Shown piece after piece: positions 35,492 through 46,200 of a DNA stretch of 64,000 nucleotides. The notes under the pieces are model-generated. The model saw only the letters and a program-made list of their open reading frames with translations, was not told the DNA's origin and ran no database searches. The stretch covers positions 570,501 to 634,500 of the forward strand of contig BSWB01000001.1 in NCBI GenBank assembly GCA_033239125.1, given 5' to 3'. Source of the stretch: Fagopyrum homotropicum. Lineage: Eukaryota; Streptophyta; Magnoliopsida; Caryophyllales; Polygonaceae. How positions within the stretch are numbered: position 1 is the first letter of the stretch; every line of letters begins with the position of its first letter. The translations under genes and the position numbers were made by a program.

Positions 35492-38140
35492 TTAAGCTGC
35501 ATTGCAAGAAATATTTCTTGTGTTTCCATTTCCATTCTTCATGCTTTGGAGTCTAAGATTGTTCTTCAAAAAGACTAAATCTTCTGCATTATTAATTCCT
35601 AAATCTATCACAGATTTTCTGCATGGCAAATTCTTGCATATCCAACTGTCCTTACATATCCAACTGTCGTCGCATACAGAAACACTTGAAACTTGACTCA
35701 ATACCTTTATGGCTAACATCTGCAACTGAGGTGTTTCAAACCCGAAATTCTCCCACCAAGAAACCGGATCCATTTTATCTCTAGAGTCAACAGCGGCTTC
35801 CTCTCCTAACGAGCCTGCCATTCTCCAGTATGAACTAAGTTGCTCTCTTAACACTCGCCTTGCACCACTATCACTCTCGTATCTCTCTAACATAGCTTTC
35901 CAACCCCGCATTGCATTCTTATCCTTGCTTTGTTCATTGCTGAAGTATTTCGGGTTTAGTATGTAGCCAGCCGCGTGTAGTGGCGAGAACAACGTATCCC
36001 ATTTGGTTTCTATTAGCAACTCTGTCTGGTTTACTGCAATTTTGTCAATCCCTTTGCTCCTTAGAATCTCAAGTGATTGAATCCGCCAATTGTAGATATC
36101 GCCCATAACAGATTTGTCAATATTCATTGTAGAAAGTAAATTCAGAAGGGGCTCAAACAACTGCAACATTGACTGGGATTTTCCCCAAAAATCTTCATCC
36201 AAGATGGAAGTTTCATAGTTAAGGGTAGTACCTTCAGGTTGGTTCAGCTTCCACTGCTTCCATTCATCACTGAGAACAAGCAGTTGCAATGCTTGCTTCA
36301 TCCAGTAAATCTTATGAACAGTTCCATATGGAGCAAACTTCAAACCAAGCGGGTTCGAGTACTCTTTGATGTTATCCATGATTTGATATGGATAAGTTGA
36401 GATAAATTGCTCAATTTCCTTGGCACACAGCACAACATTCTTCATCCAATCTATTTCAGCAATCTCCTCCATTAACATGAAGACAGAATACGAATCACAA
36501 TGAGACCAAAATATATGCGGGAACTTTGATACTATAACGGGTTCGAAAGCAAAACTAGCCTGACCGAGATGGCTTATGACTTGGAGCACATTTGTGGATC
36601 CTACCTCAAGAATTATATCAGTCAGAGTGCTGATAAACAAATTGTCACCCCCGTCTCCTTCATATACATCCATGTCCTTAAGAAATATCACTCCTCTTGG
36701 ACTAGCAACAAAGAAGTTAATGCAAAAGCAAGAAAGTGCGCTGTCCAAACGATTAACACAGAGAATAGTGCATCCTGTATGAGCCCATGACTGTTTAACC
36801 AAAGCTAGGTCCCTCTCAATCTTCCCTTTCTCTTTGCTTAAAGAAGAATCAGACAACTTCTCTACGGATGGAGGCTCGTATCCTGGGCCAAATGAACCGA
36901 GCGCTCTGACCATTTCTTGAAAGTAAGGGGAACTTACACTATTGATGATTAACTCATCTGCATAGAAGAATCTGGCAACTGTATCATCCACATCTTCTTT
37001 GGAAAGCCTTTTAGAAGGGTTTGACAGAATGTGAGAAGCCTTGAGGCACTTTTTGACAGGCTTGACAATAGCATTTCCTGAACTTTTCTTCTTCAGAGCC
37101 ACGCGTTGTTCCTCCAAGGCTAGAAACTCTTCTCTCATGGACCTATCAACCGCAGGGCAGCCCTTGATACCAATACCAGGGAACCCGAGAAGGTGGGCTC
37201 TGACACGTGAGTAGGATCCATTGTATCGGAGATGGCAGTGGTTACATTTCCACCTCTTTGTACCACTTCCCCTGAAAAATCCTCCACAGACAGTTACATG
37301 CTTCCATCCCCACTTATCAGATTCTCCAGCCTTGCCTTAATAGAAAAACAACTCAATACAAGAGAAGAAATATGGACATCAAATAAGCACATCAAAAGGC
37401 AAACAAAGCTGATAAGCTCATATTCTTGTGAAAGATTGAATGAAGTAAGAGTCATCTTGTGTCTCTGGTGACTAACCATAAACTAACATGGAAACAATTA
37501 TTTCCTTCATGCAAAGTAAATGATTCATCCTTCATAGAATCAAGCCACAGTGTTGTTAGTCCCTACCACAACTAAAGTAAATGATTCAACCAATGATTGT
37601 CATCTACATTGAAAACACTTACAAATTCTTGATTGACATAGATGAAACCGTGCTGATATTATGATTATCATGCTTAAACACTATCAGTTGACCTTAATGC
37701 AGATAATGCACTAACATGATAAACCCAGTAGACCTACAATTTCTTTCTAATAACAAAAAAACAAAGCTTTTTCAGCAACATTATGCAGCTACAACCATTC
37801 AAACAGATTTTTGATTCCATAATGATAGTAAAAGTAGTGATCCATATATGAGCTAATTCCCTACACAACAGAATAACCACATTCCCATTGCAAAATGCAC
37901 CCAAATTCATCACAAATAAAATCACCCATTTCTAGTTAAATAATGAAAATCAGCTGGCCATGAAACCCTAGTTTATTTCACCTCCCAGCTGAGTCTCTGA
38001 CCGATGATTTCGATCAACTCTAAGAGAAACACTACTATTAAACATCTGAGACCCCATTAACCAGAAATTAAAGCTAAAAATAAACAAACGGACAAACACC
38101 TTGGTGGCGAAACAAAGGGCTTACCAGATTGAGGAGGCAT
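35492..38140 (-). CDS. domesticated hAT transposase-like protein, copy 1
   Basis: Exon 1 is 38140-38125 (ATG CCT CCT CAA TCT G|GTAAGC) and exon 2 is 37335-35492 (ATTAAG|GCAAGG), giving 619 aa. At exon 2 the Met seen in copy 2 is Lys, and a stop lies just upstream, so the start must come from exon 1. Domains: BED zinc finger (WKCNHC ... RAHLLG), a basic linker, DUF659 (about residues 120-290) and a hAT C-terminal dimerisation region with DPVSWWENFGFETPQLQ. Where DUF659 of active relatives has the D-G-W motif, this protein reads LCVNRLD, so the first catalytic Asp is missing. No terminal inverted repeats flank the gene. It resembles the Arabidopsis hAT-superfamily genes treated as host proteins, probably DNA-binding. 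The C-terminus is shorter than in copy 2 owing to a deletion near the stop. Confidence 0.85.
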
Positions 38141-38335
38141 TCGGATTTGGGAGAGGACGATCTTTTGTCCCGACGTTTCCTTTGGTCCAAGAAACGGAAC
38201 GTTTGACAAAGAAGTTGGTTTCTTCACAAATAAATAACCAAAAAGAAACGGGTTTCTTCAAAAAACAAAAAGAAACGGGTTTCTTCAGACTGGTCTTCCA
38301 CTCTTCCCAAAATTAAAATTTGAGAGAATGAATTA

Positions 38336-38860
38336 TATATATATATATATACTACTAATAATATATCTTATATACAATATATGTTTGAGTATAGAAATGC
38401 TACAGTAATGGACTTCTTACCCCACCGACGGCCCGTTGGACTATTAACCTGCTTTGATAGTCATGTTAAAGCTGCTCAAAAAGGCCCAAATACAGGCAAA
38501 GTTGTAGCCGGTAAGTGAGGCCCAATTACAGTAACAGTTATCCTCTGAGATGAAACGAGAAATTGGACCGCTCCTTTGCCACGCATCTTCTTTCCTTCCT
38601 TTTCAGGCCACACGTGTTCGCTCCTTCCTCAATCCTTTTCTCCACCGCCTTCTCTAACCTGCGACTGTCTAAGGAGCCGCCACGTTAAAGAACTGACTCA
38701 TCGATGTATTTCATATTAAGGTAAAGATTGTGAAAATCTAATTTTTAGGTTTGAAGCTTCTTCTTTCGTAAGTATCTAAATTTTGTATAATTTTGTTTAT
38801 GCAGGTTGTGTTTTGAAGAACTCACGCCACCGCTTCGCTCACGGAAGAGATCGCTGCCCA
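38336..38860. other. upstream of copy 1; likely left part of a Helitron
   Basis: After a short TA run (38336-38350) base composition becomes gene-like, with an intron-like TTTTTAGGTTTG at about 38740 and T-rich tracts. This probably belongs to the element ending at 40722, but I could not identify its 5' TC terminus. Confidence 0.35.
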
Positions 38861-38865
38861 GGATT

Positions 38866-39170
38866 ATGACTTCGGATTCAGGTAGATCCGGCTATTCTCC
38901 GGCGATTCAGGCTCCGTCTTAGCTTCCCGTTAATATACCGGACTGGTCGAAGATCCTTTGAGCGGCCGGCGATTGATGGCGGATAAAGGGTGGTTAGGTT
39001 CCAGACGCTGACTTGGACGACAACGATGACGATGAGGCGGAATGCATCCCACCTCACGAGTAGGCGCGAGGCAGATGGCGAAGAGGAGCTAGACGGTGGT
39101 GGCGTTTTCGGTGCACGAAGGTGAGGGGAGGCCGTTCAATGTTAGAGATCTGTGGCGGCCTAGGAATCAA
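38866..39170 (+). pseudogene. broken S40 (DUF584, senescence regulator) gene copy
   Basis: Read in pieces, the + strand encodes an MTSDSGRSGYSPAIQAPS start, then after a stop VNIPDWSKIL, then an acidic stretch with ECIPPHE, and in another frame AFSVHEGEGRPFNVRDL. Those blocks, in that order, are the conserved motifs of the plant S40/DUF584 family (PVNIPDWSKIL; acidic-VPPHE; SVxEGxGRTLKGRDL). At least two in-frame stops and a frameshift disable it. After about 39175 it runs into unrelated exon-like sequence, and it lies upstream of a Helitron-type terminus, so it was probably captured. Confidence 0.75.
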
Positions 39171-39175
39171 ATGGC

Positions 39176-40590
39176 AGAGTCCACCATTCTTCATGGTTCT
39201 CAACATGACATTTTGTACATGATCGGAGCAAACAAATACCAGTACTACAGGTTGTTACTGTTGACACAAGCTTCTAATTTGACATGTTATTGTTTTCACA
39301 TTAACTTAATTAGTTTCTTGTTTCTTTTCTATGATTCTTGCAAGCCATACTCCATTTAGGTTGTAAGATGAAGGAAGTTGTGCTACTGTTGACAGGCTTC
39401 TCACTTTTAATCAAATGAATTTGAATAGAAGTAGCAGGAAACTCAGAATTACCTACTTCAGTCAATTGCTAAAAAAATTGCCTACCTACTTGAAACGGTT
39501 GTATCGAGTGAATGATGCTAACTTCTGGTTTTCTACAAAAATTGTTTGATTCAATTTTTTTTTACTTTACTTGATGGTAAAGTCAACATTGGGACTCAAG
39601 AGTGGTTTTTGGATGTTAAACTTAAGAGAGAATAGCCTTGTTTTGCAGAAAGATTGACCATTGCAGTAACTGTAGTGGAGCAGCTTGATGGTGCATTAGG
39701 GAACTCAAGTCTACTTGTTCTTCCTTGTGTTGCTCTTCCCTGTGTTGCTACACATATTAACCAGGTGTCCATCTGACTGTGAGCTTTCCCATGTTTGGAT
39801 AGATTTATCTTGGCTAAACAACCCGATTTCAAAATTTTGTTAGTCTACTATGTAGATTATTGTGGATTCATTGTTATGTGCTCACTGACCATTCCCTATT
39901 AGTAAGAATTTGTGGGTGATTAAGAAAAGATCAAGAAGTAATACTGTAAAATGTAAATTGTGATGCTTTGAAGGTCATTGCTCATGCAGCCTTCAAGTGT
40001 GGAGCTGATTACTTTTTATGGTACTTACGTGGGCTTGTGATTGAACATGATGATTAGTAAATTGCAAACGCATTCGGCTCTTGAGATGTGAAATGACAAT
40101 ATTGGTGGAAAAGGAGGAGGTGTAGATTCCATGAAACATGAATATATGGTGAGAATAATAGAACCTAATATATGTAGCTAATTTGGTAACCTACCAGTTT
40201 AAATAGTTTATTTGATTAACCAATTGTGTATCAAATACACAATGGTTCTTTAATAAATCATTGATATATGAATGATTGTACGTCGGTGTCAAAACTAATA
40301 TTAGGGAAGATGAAGCAAATTGCATAGGCATACATGGGGAACGAGGTTAAACATACAAACAACTTAATTTGAAGCTATTGACTCTCGAAGTAAGTTTAAA
40401 TGCTCGCAAACGAAATCCGGAACGTTGTTTTGAGGATAACCTTGTCTGCCTCTAGACGAGGAAAAAAATGGTCATGAAAATGCTACAGGAAAGGCGAGTG
40501 CTCCCGATGCATCTCCTGAGGCGAATGATAACGATGATGAAGAAATACACCTTATTATCATCTCTAACCGCCATGGCTATGGTTGCAGGA
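39176..40590 (+). other. exon-like fragments of unrecognised origin
   Basis: At 39176-39262 an open stretch reads ESTILHGSQHDILYMIGANK, continuing to a GT. At 39650-39765, after TTTTGCAG, a stretch reads ERLTIAVTVVEQLDGALG and runs to CAG|GTG. These look like exons with splice sites, but I do not recognise the gene. They follow the S40 copy and precede the Helitron-type 3' end, consistent with gene capture. Confidence 0.35.
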
Positions 40591-40680
40591 TTGGTGGCGT
40601 TGTGAACGAAATAATTGCAAAGGGGAAAAAGCCATGGCGCAGGATTGGTGGCGTTGTGAACGAAATAATTGCAAAGGGGG
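40586..40680 (+). repeat. 54-bp tandem duplication
   Basis: CAGGATTGGTGGCGTTGTGA and the following 20 bases occur at 40586-40625 and again at 40640-40680 with almost no change. The array sits just inside the Helitron-type 3' end. Confidence 0.85.
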
Positions 40681-40686
40681 AAAAAT

Positions 40687-40722
40687 GGCACGCGCGCGCT
40701 TAGCGCGCGCCAGCTCACCTAG
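40687..40722 (+). mobile_element. Helitron-type 3' terminus
   Basis: A GC hairpin (GCGCGCGC-TTA-GCGCGCGC, about 40692-40709) is followed at about 10 nt by CTAG (40719-40722) and then T. Hairpin plus CTRR, with insertion between A and T, is the Helitron 3' signature. The matching 5' TC end is not resolved; the element probably covers the gene fragments from about 38.4 kb. Confidence 0.7.
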
Positions 40723-40740
40723 TTAAACAATAAAGATCTG

Positions 40741-42305
40741 TGCCGTACGGGCGACACGTGTCCCGGGAAAAAAAAATTCTGAAACGATTTTTTTTTTTAC
40801 CCCCGGAAACGAATGAAAATTTGTTTGAACTACCATGTTATAATTTATGCACTATTCTCCTATAAACTTTGAACTATTCCCTTATAATTCATGAACTATT
40901 ACTTTTTAATATAATCCATGAACTATTCTATTATAATTCATGAACTATTCTATTATAGTTCATGTACTATCTCATAATAAGTTTTGAACTATTAATTTCA
41001 CTCCTTTATAAATTTTACCCTTTGAACTATTCTATTATAATTCATTAACTATCCCATAATAAGTTTTGAACTATTACTTTCACTCCTTTATAAATTTTGC
41101 ACTTTGAATTATTCTATTATAATTGATGAACTATCCCATAATAAGTTTTGAACTAGAGAAAATTACATAAAACCACCCTTAATAATTACTCTTTTGCAAT
41201 TAACCACCCTTTATAAAAATTTTAACGTAAAACCACCCTTAATGTTCAACTATTTGCACTAAACCACCCCTTATAACTTTTTTGGCATAAAACCACCCTT
41301 AATTTCTAAATATTTACAATCAACCACCCCATACTAATTCAAAATACTTCAAAAATTTTAAAATTGAATCATTGACAAAGGTAAATTTTCATTATGAATA
41401 TCACAATTAATTTATATAGTTTGGGGTTAAGTGTTACAATTTATATTAGAAAAATAATCAAAAAATTATACAAATTTTATTACCATGTACAAAAAATTAA
41501 AAAAAATTATGCAAATTTTATTTTTGGTAATTTATATTCTATTTCATTTTTACAAGCCTATATTTAAATTTTTTTTAATAAGCTATAGCTTTAAAAAGAC
41601 AGCGTTAATTTTGTGCATAACAAGCAAGTATTTTGGATTATTTAGGTAATAATTTTTTAAAATTTTAATTTTCTAGTATAAATTGTAATATTTAACCAAA
41701 CTATAATAATTAATCAAACTATTGAAATCATCTATAATATTAATAATGAAACTTTATTTTATTTATGCTTAAATTTTCAATTATTTGAAGTAATTTTAAT
41801 TAGTATGGGGTGGTTAATTGAAAACATTTAAAAATTAAGGGTGGTTTTATGTCAAAAAAATAGTAAGGGGTGGTTTAATGTAAATAGTTGAACATTAAGG
41901 GTGGTTTTATGCTAAAATTATTATAAAGGGTGGTTTATTGCAAAAGAGTAAAAATTAAGGGTGGTTTTATGTAGTTTTCTCTTTGAACTATTACTTTCAC
42001 TTCTTTATAAATTTTGCACTATGAACTATTCTATTATAATTCATGAACTATCCTTTTAGAAGTTATGAACTATTCCTTAATAAGTTTTGAACTATTACTT
42101 TTATTCCTTTATACATTTTGCACTATGAACTATTCTATTATAATTCATGAACTATCCTTTTATAAGTTATGAACTATTTCATAATAAGTTTTAAACTATT
42201 ACTTTTACTCGTTTTAAAAAAAAAAAAAAAAAACCCGTTCAGGAAAAAAAAATAAAAAAAAATAAAATTAAAAAATATTTTCGGGACACGTGTCGGCCGT
42301 ACCGG
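40741..42305. mobile_element. TIR element with internal tandem repeats
   Basis: The left end carries GCGACACGTGTCCCGGG (40751-40767) and the right end its inverse CGGGACACGTGTCGGCC (42282-42298). The inner parts next to each end are A- or T-rich. The interior (40840-41155 and 41990-42190) is built of degenerate copies of a unit containing GAACTATTCTATTATAATTC and ATGAACTAT. A second element at 41156-41981 is nested inside. No coding capacity. Target duplication not resolved (TGCCGTAC occurs near both ends). Confidence 0.6.
41156..41981. mobile_element. Mutator-like MITE with exact 9-bp TSD
   Basis: The left end GAGAAAATTACATAAAACCA is mirrored by the right end TGGTTTTATGTAGTTTTCTC. Each arm (about 190 bp) holds tandem units with TAAAACCACCCTTAAT and CACTAAACCACCCCTTAT. 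The flanks TTTGAACTA (41147-41155) and TTTGAACTA (41982-41990) are an exact 9-bp duplication. The termini resemble those of the element at 900-2326 (GAGTAAATTACA, ACCACC repeats), so the two are related. Confidence 0.9.
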
Positions 42306-42332
42306 TATAATATGCCGTACTTGAACAACACC

Positions 42333-42335
<3 letters not shown>

Positions 42336-42413
<78 letters not shown>
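42336..42413. repeat. (TA)n microsatellite
   Basis: About 78 bp of perfect TA repeat immediately after the right end of the TIR element. Confidence 0.95.
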
Positions 42414-42418
<5 letters not shown>

Positions 42419-43358
42419 CGATGGAGAGGTTGTCACCCTCAATGTACAAAAAAAAAACAATTTCAACTTTGTTGGAGTTTTTGCCCTCAAAGTTGGTATG
42501 CAGATTGCGAGAAAAAAAAATCTAAATAGAGGGTAATAATTTGTGTGTAATTTATTTGTCCGTCTGCCGATCTCTTTCGATTTTTTGATCCAATAGCCGA
42601 CGCGCTGTCTATAAAATGGAACCGCTTTTTCGTTATAAAGAAATTTTAAGGTTTGTGGAGTTGTCCGTAAGAGGCCAAAATGTTATCATATGTAAGATGC
42701 TTCATGTTGGACTATTTCTAAGAAGTAGACAACCTAACCGGGGTTTTTTTTAGATCTAGATGTTAAAACGCAATTCTACCACCCATACAGCTCACTATCC
42801 GGCGAAGTTGAAGTCAGCTCACTATCCGGCGAAGTTGAAGTCGCTAATGAAGAGATAAAAAAAGATTTTTTTTTTTTTAATATCCAAATTACCAAGAAAT
42901 TTATATATAAAAAAAAGAAGCCAAACTCGCATCATGAAGAACGGAGAAGCTTTATAAAGACTTCTAAAACATGCTTGGGGATTTTTATGTGTACTCCACA
43001 CATTGATGTAATCCGGAAAGGCAAACTTGATAACTTAACAGAAGTATGAATAATTAATCGGGCAAGCTAAGAGAAGGACTATTGTACAATGGCTGTCAAA
43101 ACTCCCATGGATGAATCTCATGTACAAATGAAGTACACGCTATACAAGCCAAGAATTATATACCAAATCAAGTTCCAGAATCCTGAACAGCAGCACGATC
43201 AGATTGCAGGACTCCATTGAAGAGTGCAAGCAAGGCATCAGATTCAAACTCGATTTGCCAGATCACAATATACTTCCCAGCAAAAGAATCAACAAAGAGG
43301 TTAAGCTCAAAGTAGTTCAAATCTGTCAATTTGATGGATATAACACAACAAACCAGTT
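42414..43358. other. retroposon tail copy and 3' flank of hAT-like copy 2
   Basis: At about 42550-42640 (+) the sequence with GTCCGTCTGCCGATC, GATCCAATAGCCGACGCG and GGAACCGCTTT is a third copy of the retroposon tail family. A 27-bp direct repeat (GCTCACTATCCGGCGAAGTTGAAGTC in two halves) lies at 42790-42842. From about 43100 the sequence parallels the 3' flank of copy 1 (35300-35490), so the gene duplication included the 3' UTR. Confidence 0.5.
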
Positions 43359-46200
43359 TTAAGCTCCATTGCAAGGAGCACAACAAGAACTCGCCTTTCT
43401 GGAGGTAGAAAGGCAGCCTGTGTTTCCGTTTCCGTTTCCATTTCCATTCTTTGAGCTTTGAAGTCTAAGATTGTTCTTCACAAAGACTAAATCTTCTGCG
43501 TTATTAACTCCTAAATCTATCACAGATTTTCTGCATGGTAAATCCTTGCATATCCAGCTGTCTTTACACAGCCAACTGTCGTCGCATACAGAAACACTTG
43601 AAACTTGACTCAAAACCTTCATGGCTAATGTCTGCAATTCAGGCGTTTCAAACCCGAAATTCTCCCACCAAGCGACGGGATCCATTTTATCTCTAGAGTC
43701 AACAGCGTCGTCTTCTCCCAATGAGCCTTCCGATCTCCAGTACGAACTAAGTTGCTCTCTTAACACTCTCCTTGCACCGTTATCACTCTCGTATCTTGCT
43801 ATTGTAGCTTTCCAACCCCGCATTGCATTCTTATCCTTGCTTTGCTCATTGCCAAAGTATTTCGGATTTAGAATATACCCAACCGCTTGTAACGGTGGGA
43901 ACAACATATCCCATTTGCTTTCTATTAGCAACTCCATCTGGTTTAGTACAATGTTGTCTATCCCTTTGCTCCTCAGAACCTCGAGTGATTGAATCCGCCA
44001 ATTGTAGATATCGCCCATAACAGATTTGTCAATGTTAATTGTAGAAAGTAAAGTCAAAAGGGGCTCAAATAACTGCAACATTAAGTGGGCTCTTTCCCAA
44101 AAATCTTCATCCAATATGAAAGTTTCATAGTTAAGGGTACCTTCAGGATGGTTCAGCGCCCACTGCTTCCATTCATCACTGTTAACAAGAAGTTGCAATG
44201 CTTGCTTCATCCAGCAAATCTTATGAACTGTTGCATATGGAGCAAACTTTAAGCCCAGTGGGTTCGAGTATTCTTTGATGTTATCCATGATTTGATATGG
44301 ATAAGTTGAGATAAATTGCTCAATTTCCTTGGCACACATCACAACATTCTTCATCCGACCCATCTCAGCAATCTCCTCCATTAACGTAGAGACGGAATAC
44401 GAAGCACAATGAGACCAGAATATATGCGGGAACTTTGATACTATAACGGGTTCGAAAGCGAAACTGGCATGGCCAAGATGGGTAATGACTTGGAGCACAT
44501 TTGTGGGTCCTACCTCAAGAATCATATCAGTCAGAATGCTAACAAACAAATGGTCAGCCCCGTCACCGCCATATATATCCATGTCCTTCAGAAATACCAT
44601 TCCTCTTGGACTAGCAACAAAGAAGTTGATGCAAAAGCAAGAAAGTGCGCTGTCCAACCGATTGACACAGAGAATAGTGCATCCTGTATGAGCCCATGAC
44701 TCTTTAACCAAAGCTATGCCCCTCTCAATCTTCGCTTTCTCTTTGCTTAAAGAAGAATCAGACAACTTCTCTACTGACGGAGGCTCATATCCCGGGCCAA
44801 ATGAACCGAGCGCTCTGACCATTTCTTGAAAGTAAGGGGAATTTACACTATTGATGTCCAAACCGTCTGCATAGAAGAATCTGGCAACTGTATCATCCAC
44901 GTCTTCTTTGGAAATTGTTCTAGAAGGGTTTGACAGAATGTGAGAACCCTCAAGGCACTGGTTGATATGCTTGGCGATAGGATTTCCCAAAGTTCTTTTC
45001 TTCTTCCGGGCTAGGCGTTGTTCCTCCAAGACTAGAAATGCTTCTCTCATGGACCTGTCAACCGCAGGGCAGCCCTTGATCCCAATACCAGTGCACCCAA
45101 GAAGGTGGGCTCTGACACGTGAGTAGGATCCATTGTATCGGAGATGGCAGTGGTTACATTTCCACCTCTTTGTACCACTCCCCTTGTCAAATCCTCCGTA
45201 GATAGTTACATGCTTCCATCCCCACATATCAGATTCTCCGGCCATGCCTTAAAAGAAAAAAAAACTCAATACAAGAGAAGAAATATATACATGAATAAGT
45301 ACATTAAAAGGCAAACAAACAAAGCTGATGACCTCATATTCCTGTGAAAGATTAAATGAAGTAAGATTTATCTCACATCTCTGGTGTACAAACATAAACT
45401 AACAGGGAAACAATTCTCATCTTTATGCAAATTTTGTATCCTCTTTAAAAGGCAAGGTCATCAGGTTGAAACATATAAGGAAAGAATTGCCAATTTGAAT
45501 AAGGACATACGCTACATGCGTAGTCGACAAAGTATACTCCCACTCATCCTTCATCGAATCAAGCCACAGTTTTGCTAGTCCCTAATTAATCATGCATCTC
45601 TCTCCACATGAACGGTAAACACCACAAATAATGTAAACCATTCGACCTATGATGGCCATCTATCCTTGAGAACACTTGTAAATTCTTATTGACATAGATC
45701 AAACCATGCTAATATTATAACTACATGCTTAAACACTATCAACTGACCTCGAGGCGGATAATAGACTATCAAAATAAACCTAGAACTACAATTTATTTCC
45801 CATAACAGAAAACCAAAGCAATTTCAGCAACATTATGCAGCTACAACAATTCAAACAGATTTTTTTATTGCCTATTGATAGAAAAAAGTAGTGATCGATA
45901 ATCATATATGAACTAATTCCCTACACAACAGAAAACTCACATTCCAGTAGCAAAATTTGCCCGATTTCATCACAAATAAAATCACCCATTTCTAGTTAAA
46001 TAGTGAAAATCAACTGGCCATGAAAACCCTAAAATATTATTTCACCTCCCATCTGGCCGATGATAGCGATCAATTCAAAGAGAAAAACTACTACAAAGTA
46101 CTAACCATCTGAGACCCCATTAACATTAACTTAATAAAATTCATCAAACGGACAAACACCTTGGTGGCAAAACAAAGGGCTTACCGGATTGAGGAGACAT
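43359..46200 (-). CDS. domesticated hAT transposase-like protein, copy 2
   Basis: Exon 1 is 46200-46185 (ATG TCT CCT CAA TCC G|GTAAGC) and exon 2 is 45247-43359 (TTTTAAG|GCATGG), giving 634 aa. An ATG at the start of exon 2 could also initiate a protein 6 residues shorter. The BED finger uses C36, C39, H53 and C65 (approximate). A basic patch ARKKKR follows at about 85-90, then DUF659 (about 126-290) and the hAT dimerisation region with DPVAWWENFGFETPELQ near 550-570. The expected D-G-W catalytic block reads LCVNRLD. The C-terminus has an Asn-Gly repeat (NGNGNGNGN). Identity to copy 1 is high throughout and includes the tiny first exon and the intron ends. No terminal inverted repeats or target duplication surround it. 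It is likely a nuclear DNA-binding protein of host origin; targets unknown. Confidence 0.87.

Noticed and set aside
35492..37138. hAT-like copy 1 starting at the Met at 37138 without a BED finger
   Set aside because: The frame is open upstream through the whole BED finger to a good acceptor at 37335, and a matching ATG micro-exon exists at 38140, as in copy 2.
40840..42190. CRISPR-like array of GAACTAT repeats
   Set aside because: Plant nuclear DNA; units are contiguous and degenerate with no unique spacers, so it is an ordinary tandem repeat in a transposon.
35492..46200. The hAT-like pair as active transposons
   Set aside because: No terminal inverted repeats or 8-bp duplications found around either gene, catalytic block lost, and spliced structure conserved between copies.
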